A DNA stretch of 64,000 bases from JACDAL01 sp963849115. GTDB lineage: Bacteria > Actinomycetota > CADDZG01 > WHSQ01. Position 1 is the stretch's first letter. Each line of letters starts with the position of its first letter. The stretch spans positions 124,001 through 188,000 of the forward strand of contig CAWKGK010000009.1 of the NCBI GenBank assembly GCA_963849115.1. Reading direction: 5' to 3'. Below the pieces are notes generated by a model. It was not told the DNA's origin and did no database searches. It worked only from the letters and a program-made list of their open reading frames with translations. The translations under genes were made by a program, and so were the position numbers. Shown here piece after piece: positions 55,105 through 62,802 of the stretch.

Positions 55105-56400
55105 GTGACAACGCCCATCCGCGTCGGCTTGCTCGGATGCGGGATCGTCGGAGCGGCTACGGCCCGCCTCCTGCTCGAACATGCCGAAGAGCTTGCCCGG
55201 CGCGCCGGATCTCCAGTCGAGGTGACGCGCGTCGCGGTCCGCGACGTCACCAAACCTCGTGCCGTGACCCTTCCCCCCGGAACGCTCACGACCGACGCTC
55301 ATGCGCTCGTGACCGATCCTGGCATAGACATCGTCGTCGAGGTCATGGGTGGTATCGAGCCCGCACGAAGCCTCCTTGTGGAGGCGGCACATAACAAGAA
55401 GCACATAGTGACGGCTAACAAGGAGTTGTTGGCGACGCTGGGCCAGGAAGTCCTGGGCGTCGCCGAGGCCGCAGGCGTCGATCTCCTCTTCGAGGCGTCG
55501 GTGGCCGGGGGGATTCCCATCATTCGTCCCCTGAAGGAGTCACTTGCCGGCGACAGGGTGAAGCGTGTCCTGGGGATCGTCAACGGGACCACCAACTACA
55601 TCCTGACCAGGATGTCGGAAACCGGAGAGTCCTTCACCGAGGCTCTTGGCCGGGCCGGAGCCCTTGGTTATACGGAGCTTGATCCAAGCGCAGACGTCGA
55701 AGGCTACGACGCCGCTTCGAAGCTGGCCATTCTAGCCTCGATCGCGTTCAATGCGCGAGTTGTTGCCGGAGATGTCCAGCGAGAAGGGATCACCCAAATC
55801 TCCGTGACCGATGTGCAAGCGGCCCATGACCTTGGTTATGAAATAAAGCTGCTTGCAGTTGCGGAACAAGAAGAGGGCCGCGTCAGCGCCCGCGTGCATC
55901 CGGCAATGGTCCCCAAGACCCACCCGCTGGCGTCTGTTAGAGATGTCTATAACGCCGTGTTCATCGAGGGCGAACATGCCGGAGAGCTCATGTTCCTGGG
56001 CCGCGGTGCAGGCGGGGATCCGACGGCGTCGGCGGTCGTCGGTGACATCGTTGAGATCGCCAGAAACATGCTCACCGGTGCGCGCAGCGTGGGCTGCACC
56101 TGTTACCACTCGAACGCGAGCATCCGTCCGCCTGGTGAAGTGCGAGTGCGTTATTACGTGGTCTTGTCGGTATTGGATCAACCGGGAGTGCTGGCTGCAG
56201 TTGCCGGCGTCTTCGCCAAGAACAACATCTCCATATCGAGCGTTCGCCAAGAGGGTTTCCGGGACGAAGCGACGCTCCTCTTGATTACACACTCCGGCAG
56301 CGAAGGCCGGCATGCCGAGATCTTCTCTGAGTTGGAGGCACTTCCGACAGTCAGAGCGGTGACTTCCAAGATGCGGGTGATCGGTACGGCCGAAGGATGA
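55105..56400 (+). CDS. hom: Homoserine dehydrogenase
   Basis: The 431-residue enzyme reduces aspartate semialdehyde to homoserine. The NAD(P)H motif GCGIVG is at residues 11-16. The catalytic-domain sequences VTANKELLA, FEASVAGGIPIIRPL, GIVNGTTNYILTRM and LGYTELDPSADVEGYDAASK are all present. A C-terminal ACT domain (VLSVLDQPGVLAAVAGVFAK) suggests feedback by threonine. The GTG at 55105 gives the normal N-terminus; a CACAAT hexamer 9 bases upstream suggests a leaderless or short-leader message. It begins the threonine cluster and overlaps thrC by 4 bp. Confidence 0.96.
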   Translation: MTTPIRVGLLGCGIVGAATARLLLEHAEELARRAGSPVEVTRVAVRDVTKPRAVTLPPGTLTTDAHALVTDPGIDIVVEVMGGIEPARSLLVEAAHNKKHIVTANKELLATLGQEVLGVAEAAGVDLLFEASVAGGIPIIRPLKESLAGDRVKRVLGIVNGTTNYILTRMSETGESFTEALGRAGALGYTELDPSADVEGYDAASKLAILASIAFNARVVAGDVQREGITQISVTDVQAAHDLGYEIKLLAVAEQEEGRVSARVHPAMVPKTHPLASVRDVYNAVFIEGEHAGELMFLGRGAGGDPTASAVVGDIVEIARNMLTGARSVGCTCYHSNASIRPPGEVRVRYYVVLSVLDQPGVLAAVAGVFAKNNISISSVRQEGFRDEATLLLITHSGSEGRHAEIFSELEALPTVRAVTSKMRVIGTAEG

Positions 56401-57476
56401 GCCCGAACTCGGGTGCCCTTGCTATCGCCGGCCGCAGAGGTGTGATCCGCCGTTACTTCGAGCATCTACCCGTGAGCGAGGCAACCCCAATCGTCACTCT
56501 GGACGAGGGAGATACCCCGCTAATCTTCTCGGAGCGCCTCTCTCAGGAGGTGGGGGCCCGGGTGTGGCTGAAATACGAGGGCCTTAACCCCACGGGCTCG
56601 TTCAAGGATCGCGGCATGACATTGGCGATCTCGAAGGCTCTCGAAGAAGGCTCCAAAGCGGTTGTCTGCGCCTCCACCGGCAACACGAGTGCCTCGGCTG
56701 CTGCCTATGCCGCGCGCGCCGGGCTAATCTGTGCGGTGCTGATCCCCGAGGGAAACGTCGCTCGGGGGAAGCTTGCGCAGGCGCTGGCGCACAACGCACG
56801 CGTGATCGAGATCGAGGGGAATTTCGACCACGCGCTCACGCTCACGAAGGAGATGGCGCAGTCCCGTCCCGTAACCCTCGTCAACTCAATAAACAGCTTT
56901 CGCGTGGAGGGTCAGAAGACGGCCGCCTATGAGGTCGTGGAAGCACTCGGCGCGGCCCCCGATCTCCATGTGATGCCGGTGGGTAACGCCGGGAACATCA
57001 CGGCCTACTGGCGCGGTTATCAGGAAGCTGCAGCCAAGGGTTGGTGCGACTTTCTGCCGCGCATGTTTGGATTCCAAGCAGAAGGCGCCAATCCAATCGT
57101 TCGGGGACATCGCGTCGAAGACCCTCGTACCGTGGCGACCGCGATCCGCATAGGAAATCCAGCGTCCTGGAGTGGGGCCGTCGATGCGGCGAGCTCTTCG
57201 AAGGGTCAGATTAGATCCGTGCGAGACAAGGAGATCCTCGAGGCCTATCGTTCGCTGGCAGCAGAAGGCATTTACGTGGAGCTCGCTTCTGCGGCCTCGG
57301 TGGCAGGTCTTCGGCAGCTCGCCTCCGAGGGCCTGCTGGCTCCCGACTGTCGCGTCGTATGCGTACTCACCGGGCACGGGCTCAAGGATCCCCAATGGGC
57401 TCTTGCCGGTGCTCCGCGCCCGCCGCGTGTCCCCGCCGCGATCGAGCCCATCCTCGAGCACCTCGAGCTGGCATGA
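56397..57476 (+). CDS. thrC: Threonine synthase
   Basis: The 359-residue PLP enzyme converts O-phosphohomoserine to threonine. The Schiff-base Lys70 lies in NPTGSFKDRGM, followed by CASTGNTSASAAAYAARAG, the phosphate/PLP loop. PVGNAGNITAYWRGY and the C-terminal VCVLTGHGLKDP are also family hallmarks. Its ATG overlaps the hom stop (ATGA). Length matches the short bacterial form. Confidence 0.96.
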   Translation: MSPNSGALAIAGRRGVIRRYFEHLPVSEATPIVTLDEGDTPLIFSERLSQEVGARVWLKYEGLNPTGSFKDRGMTLAISKALEEGSKAVVCASTGNTSASAAAYAARAGLICAVLIPEGNVARGKLAQALAHNARVIEIEGNFDHALTLTKEMAQSRPVTLVNSINSFRVEGQKTAAYEVVEALGAAPDLHVMPVGNAGNITAYWRGYQEAAAKGWCDFLPRMFGFQAEGANPIVRGHRVEDPRTVATAIRIGNPASWSGAVDAASSSKGQIRSVRDKEILEAYRSLAAEGIYVELASAASVAGLRQLASEGLLAPDCRVVCVLTGHGLKDPQWALAGAPRPPRVPAAIEPILEHLELA

Positions 57477-57573
57477 AGAGCACGAGTTGTGGTACCGATG
57501 CCCTATTTGTGCCTAAAGTGCCCGTACCGATCGGGCCCGGCGGGCTCACTCCACCATGAGAGGTTGATCGAGC

Positions 57574-57933
57574 GTGACGGAAGAGCAGGTTCAACCAAGT
57601 CAGAGCCCCCCGGCGCAGTACTGGCCCGCAGAGACAAACGGACTTGCCGTCGCGTCCCTCGTGTGCGGCATCCTCGGCGTCGTGTTCCCCTTCATTCCGC
57701 TTATCCCTTCCATCCTCGCCGTCGTCTTCGCGGGGCGCGGCAAGCGACAGATCGATAGCTCCGGCGGTCTGCAGACGGGTCGAGGCTTGGCCGTAGCGGG
57801 TCAAGTCCTCGGCTGGGTCGGAATTGCCCTAGTCCTGGTTGCCATCTTGGGTTTGGTCGCCCTTGCTGCGGTGTTCTCGGGCGGAAGCGTCGAGGGCGGC
57901 TGGGATTTGGGCCCCGGGCGGGATCTCCGGTAG
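57574..57933 (+). CDS. DUF4190-type small membrane protein
   Basis: The 119-residue protein has an N-terminal Pro/Gln-rich tail (~20 residues) and two long hydrophobic segments (about 27-50 and 72-100). Around these lies the DUF4190 pattern NGLAVASLVCGILGVVFPFI, then GLAVAGQVLGWVGIALVLVA. It stands 98 bp after thrC and 3 bp before thrB on the same strand, so it is in the threonine operon by position. No link to threonine synthesis is known for the family. GTG 57574 is the start. Confidence 0.8.
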   Translation: MTEEQVQPSQSPPAQYWPAETNGLAVASLVCGILGVVFPFIPLIPSILAVVFAGRGKRQIDSSGGLQTGRGLAVAGQVLGWVGIALVLVAILGLVALAAVFSGGSVEGGWDLGPGRDLR

Positions 57934-57936
57934 TCG

Positions 57937-58848
57937 ATGCCGGCTACCGTCAGCGTGCGCGTTCCGGCCACCGTGGCCAACCTGGGCCCGGGCTTCGACG
58001 CCTTCAGCGTTGCCCTCGACATGCACCTCGAGATCGACCTCGAAACGAGGCGCGACACGATCGATATCGGGATCGAGGGCGAGGGGGCCGATCATCTTCC
58101 AACCGACGAAACCAACCTCGTGATCCGTTCGATGAACGAGTTCTTCGACCAGGTTGCGCGCCGTCCGGCAGGATACGCGCTGCGCGTCCGGAACCCGATA
58201 CCGCTGGCGGCAGGTCTGGGCTCGTCGGCAGCCGCTGTCGTGGGGGGTCTAGCCGCGGCGCGGGCCTTAACGGGTCGGAACATCCCCCAGGCGGACATGA
58301 TCCAGCTTGCCACCGAGATCGAAGGTCATCCCGACAACGTGCTTGCGGCCCTGGTGGGCGGTCTGGTGGTGTGCTATCGGAACGCCACGGGGGTCCTCAG
58401 CCACCACAGAGCCGAGGTGAGCCGTCGCCTTATCCCGGTTCTCGCCGTGCCCCGTGACGGGTTTCCTACGGGAGAATCCCGCCGCGTGCTGCCCGACCAG
58501 GTGCGTTTTTCCGATGCCCAGCACACCGCGGCCAGGGCCGGCCTGCTTATAGGCGCGCTGATGACCGGGGGAGGCACGGACGTGCTCGCCGAGGCGATGA
58601 ACGACCGGCTTCACGAGCCTCACCGCCTCGCCCTCATGCCGGAAACCGCAGCGGTGCATCAGGAGCTACGAGCTGCCGGTCTCGCCGTGGCCTTGGCGGG
58701 GGCAGGGCCTTCCCTGTTGGGGATAGTCCCCCGGGTCGAGGCCACCATGCGGACCGAACAGATCAGGCGGATCTGCCGCGCCCGCAACGCGGGCTGGAGG
58801 GTATTCGTGAGCGATTGGGAGCCCAAGGGCGCCCAGACCACTCCCTGA
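57937..58848 (+). CDS. thrB: Homoserine kinase
   Basis: The 303-residue GHMP kinase phosphorylates homoserine for ThrC. It has MPATVSVRVPATVANLGPGFD at the start, the ATP-binding PLAAGLGSSAAAVVGG (about 90-105), and the C-terminal AGAGPSLLGIVP loop. ATG 57937 follows the small membrane protein by 3 bp. The enzyme is complete and of normal length. With hom and thrC it completes the branch from aspartate semialdehyde to threonine. Confidence 0.95.
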   Translation: MPATVSVRVPATVANLGPGFDAFSVALDMHLEIDLETRRDTIDIGIEGEGADHLPTDETNLVIRSMNEFFDQVARRPAGYALRVRNPIPLAAGLGSSAAAVVGGLAAARALTGRNIPQADMIQLATEIEGHPDNVLAALVGGLVVCYRNATGVLSHHRAEVSRRLIPVLAVPRDGFPTGESRRVLPDQVRFSDAQHTAARAGLLIGALMTGGGTDVLAEAMNDRLHEPHRLALMPETAAVHQELRAAGLAVALAGAGPSLLGIVPRVEATMRTEQIRRICRARNAGWRVFVSDWEPKGAQTTP

Positions 58849-58916
58849 AGCCGCCGGGTAGCGCGCGCCTTGCGACGGTCGCATCGCAACCACCGAGGCA
58901 CCCTGCGTGGGAGTGG

Positions 58917-59627
58917 TCAGGCTGGGCGCGGGGTGTCCTCCCGGCGCATCTCCGTGGTCTCGGTGGGGCCGTCGCCTCCCGTCGTGGTGCGGCCGTCCCT
59001 AGTCGTCGAGGTCTCGGCGATCCGCTCTTGTTCCTCGTCGATGACACGGCGCTCGAGCTTGGTGTGCCACCGCGACCCAAGCCCGCCGCCCAACGCTCCG
59101 CCCACAATCATGGCCGCGAGAATCGCGATCCCGAACCCTGCGGAAAGATCGTAAAGGGCGGAGTTCTGCGTGGGGAGCTGAGCAGGTCTAAAGGGCAGGT
59201 TGAGGTTTGCACTGGAACCGAGGGCGCCGACGATCGCCGCGATGATCGCTCCGATGATCAGGACGACAAGGGGAACTAGGACTCCGTTGACGACGCCGGC
59301 GCCCCTCCCCATGCGCCCGGCGGTGTAGCCACCCCACAAGCTCGATAGGAACCAGGCGACGACGAGGCCGATACCTATTCCTATGCCCACCTCCTGGGTG
59401 GATCCGAGCTCCGTGGGGTTGACGTCGGAAGTGGCAAAGACGCCCCCCACCAGGGCGGTGAGCAGGAACAATGCGCCGAAGGTGACTACCACCCCCGTTA
59501 GGATTCCACCCAACGTAATGCCCCCGCGGGCGGTGGCCACCGGCCGAGGCCCGCTGATCCGTCTGTTAGATTCCGTGCGGGTTTCGGTGGATGGATCATC
59601 CTTCTGCTCAGGTTTCTTGCCAAACAT
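58917..59627 (-). CDS. Hypothetical membrane protein, four hydrophobic helices
   Basis: The 236-residue protein has a charged N-terminal tail (~35 residues, KKPEQKDDPSTETRTESNRR) and hydrophobic segments at about 40-64, 82-100, 113-140 and 160-183. A charged C-terminal tail rich in Thr, Glu and Arg follows. The segments (GITLGGILTGVVVTFGALFL and GGYTAGRMGRGAGVVNGVLV) resemble the YrzE/TIGR04086-like group of small actinobacterial membrane proteins. I cannot assign a function. It is convergent with thrB and divergent from the cDPG operon. Confidence 0.75.
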   Translation of the reverse strand: MFGKKPEQKDDPSTETRTESNRRISGPRPVATARGGITLGGILTGVVVTFGALFLLTALVGGVFATSDVNPTELGSTQEVGIGIGIGLVVAWFLSSLWGGYTAGRMGRGAGVVNGVLVPLVVLIIGAIIAAIVGALGSSANLNLPFRPAQLPTQNSALYDLSAGFGIAILAAMIVGGALGGGLGSRWHTKLERRVIDEEQERIAETSTTRDGRTTTGGDGPTETTEMRREDTPRPA

Positions 59628-59758
59628 AGCGAGTACCCCTTTCGTTTCTATAGGCGGTCACTCTTAGAGGCGGCTGAGAGCACAGCTATTGTCGCTAGGT
59701 TTCCCCTCATAAGCCTTTTCCTAACCTTTCTAGTTCTCGGGAGGCACTCATCCGCTAT

Positions 59759-61129
59759 GTGGCCGTAATCGACGGCGAGCACTATCCCCCGGTGATCGAA
59801 GCCGCTCTGGGCGAGCTCGAGCGGCGGGGCCACGAGATTCTCGCCGCGGTCCTGGTCGGAGGCAAGGAGAAGCTAGAGACAGGGGGCCTCGACGTGCTCG
59901 GCTCGACTCCGGTCAGGAGTGGAAGCGACGCTCGCGAAGTGCTGGATCGCGCCCTAATGGAGCACGACGCCGAGGCCGTGATCGACCTCTCCGACGAGCC
60001 TGTGCTCGACTACCGGCGACGCCTCGAGCTGGCGTCGGTCACCCTCTACAGGGGCCTCTCTTACGAGGGCGCCGACTTCCATTTCCGGCCCCCGCCCCGC
60101 CCCCGCATCGCTACCAAGCCTTCGCTGGCGATCGTGGGCACAGGGAAAAGGACGGGCAAGACCGCCGTATCGGGATTCGCTGCCCGTGCCCTGCACGAGG
60201 CCGGCAGGAGCCCTGTGATCGTCGCGATGGGCCGCGGCGGCCCCCCCGAGCCGGTCGTCTTGCGTGGCGACGAGGTTTCGCTCACCCCTCGCGACCTTAT
60301 GGAGCTGGCCGACTCTGGAGCACACGCGGCCTCGGACTATGTCGAGGATGCCCTGCTTGGAAGGGTGCCCACGGTCGGTTGCCGGCGCTGCGGCGGAGGC
60401 CTCGCCGGCGGCGTGGAGATTTCCAACGTCGCCGAGGGGGTGTCAATGGGCAACGATCTGCCGGGGGACATGTTGCTGCTCGAGGGTTCCGGGTCGGCGG
60501 TGCCGCCGGTCCACGCCGACGTCACCGTTCTGGTGGTTCCTGCCTCGATTGCGCTCGAATACGTGCGTGGCTATTTCGGCCCCTACCGCCTGTTGCTTGC
60601 GGACTTCGTATTCGTTACAATGGCCGAACATCCTTTCGCATCGCCCACTCGGGTCGAAGAACTCATTTCCGCTTTGCGCAGCGCCTTTCGACCTGAGAGC
60701 TACTTGATTCACAAGCGGGACCGGAGGGGTGAACTCCAGGTAGTTCGCACTGTTTTCCGCCCGACGCCGACGCGCGGCGTGGCGGGGGCAGATGCATTCG
60801 TCGCCACCACGGCCCCCGAAGTTGTGGCTCCGGCCTTGAAGCGGCACCTGGAGGAAAGGCACCAGTGCAAGGTCGTGGGAATCAGTCACGCACTAAGCGA
60901 TCGGGGGAGGTTGAGGGCGGACCTCAATGAGGCGAGCGGACGCATGCAGGTCCTTCTCTGCGAAATCAAGGCGGCAGGCATCGACGTGGCTACTCGGTGG
61001 GCCCTCTCCGAGGGGGTGGAGGTCGTGTACATGGACAACGTGCCCGAGGGAGTAGACGGGGACGATCCCACCGATCAGATCTTTTCGGCGGCCGCGCTGG
61101 CGGACGAGAGATACGAGGAAGGAAAATGA
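59759..61129 (+). CDS. cpgS: Cyclic 2,3-diphosphoglycerate synthetase
   Basis: The 456-residue protein matches cDPG synthetase. MAVIDGEHYPPVIEAALGEL starts it, and a P-loop GTGKRTGKTA lies at residues 127-136. VIVAMGRGGPPEPVVL, GCRRCGGGLAGGVEISNVAEG and LLLEGSGSAVPPVHADVTVL follow. The enzyme uses ATP to close 2,3-diphosphoglycerate into its cyclic anhydride, a compatible solute and phosphate store in thermophilic methanogens. GTG 59759 is the only good start, about 13 bases after GGGAGG. It overlaps the 2-phosphoglycerate kinase gene by 4 bp, which supports the pathway. Bacterial function is inference. Confidence 0.92.
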   Translation: MAVIDGEHYPPVIEAALGELERRGHEILAAVLVGGKEKLETGGLDVLGSTPVRSGSDAREVLDRALMEHDAEAVIDLSDEPVLDYRRRLELASVTLYRGLSYEGADFHFRPPPRPRIATKPSLAIVGTGKRTGKTAVSGFAARALHEAGRSPVIVAMGRGGPPEPVVLRGDEVSLTPRDLMELADSGAHAASDYVEDALLGRVPTVGCRRCGGGLAGGVEISNVAEGVSMGNDLPGDMLLLEGSGSAVPPVHADVTVLVVPASIALEYVRGYFGPYRLLLADFVFVTMAEHPFASPTRVEELISALRSAFRPESYLIHKRDRRGELQVVRTVFRPTPTRGVAGADAFVATTAPEVVAPALKRHLEERHQCKVVGISHALSDRGRLRADLNEASGRMQVLLCEIKAAGIDVATRWALSEGVEVVYMDNVPEGVDGDDPTDQIFSAAALADERYEEGK

Positions 61130-62133
61130 CCGAGAAACGCAGGAAGCGAATCCTAATCGCCGAGCGTGATCACGGCCTTCCCTACTCCAAGGGCTTGACG
61201 GCGTCCTCCCTGATGGTCACGGGTCTCGGCCCCGTGAAGTCGTACGCGGTGGCCAACGAGGTTGAGCTGAGGCTCGTCGCACTCAACCAGGAGACCGTCT
61301 CGGAGGAGCAATTAGTCGAGTTGACTCTGGAAGTGCTGCGTAGCGAAGCAGGAGAGCGCTACGCCCAAGCCTTCGTCAAGTGGCAGTCGGTCTCCGAGCT
61401 GGACATGCCGTTGATCTTGTTGCTCGGCGGCGCCACCGGCGTGGGCAAATCCACCATCGCCACCCAGCTGGCTACGAGGCTCGGCATCACGAGAGTGATT
61501 TCAACCGACGCGGTCAGAGAAGTCTTGCGCAGCGCCCTGACGTCCAACATGTTTCCGTGGTTGTATGCCTCGTCGTTCGAGGCGGACAAGGCCGTGCGCC
61601 AGCCGATACCCCACTCGGGGGACCGGCTGATCATTGGCTTCAGGGAACAGGCTCAATCGGTCGCGGTGGGCGCTCAAGCGTTGATCGATCGCTCGATTCG
61701 TGAGGGCACCGATCTCATCCTCGAAGGGGCTCACTTGGTGCCGGGCTTCCTCGAAGGAGCCATGAGCGACGAGGCTCTAATAGTCCCGTTGCTGATCACG
61801 GTTGAGGATGAGGAGCTGCACCGCAGTCATTTCTATTGGCGCACACGTGATGCGCAGCGGCGGCCCGGTGACCGGTATTTGAACAACTTCAAGAAGATCA
61901 GAAGACTGCAGCAGTACATGATCTCCTCGGCTCTGGCCAGAGGAGTTCCTGCGATTTCACATGTGGATCTTGATACAAGCCTTTCGGCGATCATCGATCA
62001 CGTCATCGAGCGAGCGATGGAGAAAGTCGAATCGGGCACTCGTGTGGCAGACGAAGGAGTCCTGGAGCGAGCAGTTGAAGCGATTGGCCAGTTTCAAGGG
62101 AAGGGGAGTAGCAAACGTGAAATTATCTCTTGA
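61126..62133 (+). CDS. 2-phosphoglycerate kinase
   Basis: The 335-residue protein has an N-terminal ATP-cone-like domain (LPYSKGLTASSLMVTGLGPV, about 18-85) and a kinase domain with P-loop GGATGVGKST (101-110). TRVISTDAVREVLRS and LILEGAHLVPGFL follow, then the C-terminal YLNNFKKIRRLQQYM. This is the archaeal 2-phosphoglycerate kinase pattern, making 2,3-diphosphoglycerate from 2-phosphoglycerate. Its ATG overlaps the cDPG synthetase stop (ATGA), so both steps are coupled. The open frame upstream of 61126 is a shadow. Confidence 0.92.
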   Translation: MTEKRRKRILIAERDHGLPYSKGLTASSLMVTGLGPVKSYAVANEVELRLVALNQETVSEEQLVELTLEVLRSEAGERYAQAFVKWQSVSELDMPLILLLGGATGVGKSTIATQLATRLGITRVISTDAVREVLRSALTSNMFPWLYASSFEADKAVRQPIPHSGDRLIIGFREQAQSVAVGAQALIDRSIREGTDLILEGAHLVPGFLEGAMSDEALIVPLLITVEDEELHRSHFYWRTRDAQRRPGDRYLNNFKKIRRLQQYMISSALARGVPAISHVDLDTSLSAIIDHVIERAMEKVESGTRVADEGVLERAVEAIGQFQGKGSSKREIIS

Positions 62134-62797
62134 TACCGCGAACCTGGAAGAAATCCGGGAAGCTGCGCGTTGGGGAGTATTGAGGGGTGTAACCACTAAC
62201 CCCACTCACATCGCCAATGCGAAGAGTGACTTTCTTCCTCTCGTCAAGGAGATATGTTCCTTGGTCGAGGGCGATGTCTCGGTAGAGACCACGACCAACG
62301 AAACCGATCTCCTAGTCGCTCAGGGTCGGGAGATCGCTCAGATAGCCGATAACGCCGTGGTCAAGATCGCCATGACGGCGAATGGGCTTGCCGCCGTGAG
62401 AAGGCTTTCTGACGAAGGCATAAAAGTCAACGTGACTTTGACCTTTACTCCCGCCCAGGGTATCCTAGCCGCTGAGGCAGGCGCATACATCGTTTCCCCC
62501 TTCCTCGGCCGGCTTGATGACATCGCCACCGACAGCATGAAGGTCTTGGCCGACATCTGCGAGATTTATGCGATTCAGGGATACGATACGCAGGTACTCG
62601 CAGCGAGCCTGCGGCACCCGATGCACGTTGTGGAGGCGGCTCGTTTGGGAGCCGATATAGCGACGATGCCCTTCAAGGTCTTCGAATCGTTGGTGAAGCA
62701 TCCACTCACCGATGCAGGTTTCAAGAGATTCACAGATGATTGGGAGAGTGCCCGGCCGCATCTCGGCGAGCTTCTCCCCTCGATGCAGGAGGCATAG
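62117..62797 (+). CDS. Transaldolase, fructose-6-phosphate aldolase/TalC type
   Basis: The 226-residue protein belongs to the short transaldolase group. VKLSLDTANLEEIREAARWG with the conserved Asp starts it, then GVTTNPT, Schiff-base Lys83 in VVKIAMTANG, VNVTLTFTPAQGILAAEAGA and ISPFLGR-like VSPFLGRLDD. It transfers or cleaves dihydroxyacetone units from fructose 6-phosphate. GTG 62117 follows AAGGGGAG and overlaps the kinase gene by 17 bp. Sequence alone does not separate FSA from true transaldolase activity. It ends the likely cDPG-containing operon, just before rho. Confidence 0.92.
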   Translation: MKLSLDTANLEEIREAARWGVLRGVTTNPTHIANAKSDFLPLVKEICSLVEGDVSVETTTNETDLLVAQGREIAQIADNAVVKIAMTANGLAAVRRLSDEGIKVNVTLTFTPAQGILAAEAGAYIVSPFLGRLDDIATDSMKVLADICEIYAIQGYDTQVLAASLRHPMHVVEAARLGADIATMPFKVFESLVKHPLTDAGFKRFTDDWESARPHLGELLPSMQEA

Positions 62798-62802
62798 GAC
62801 AA

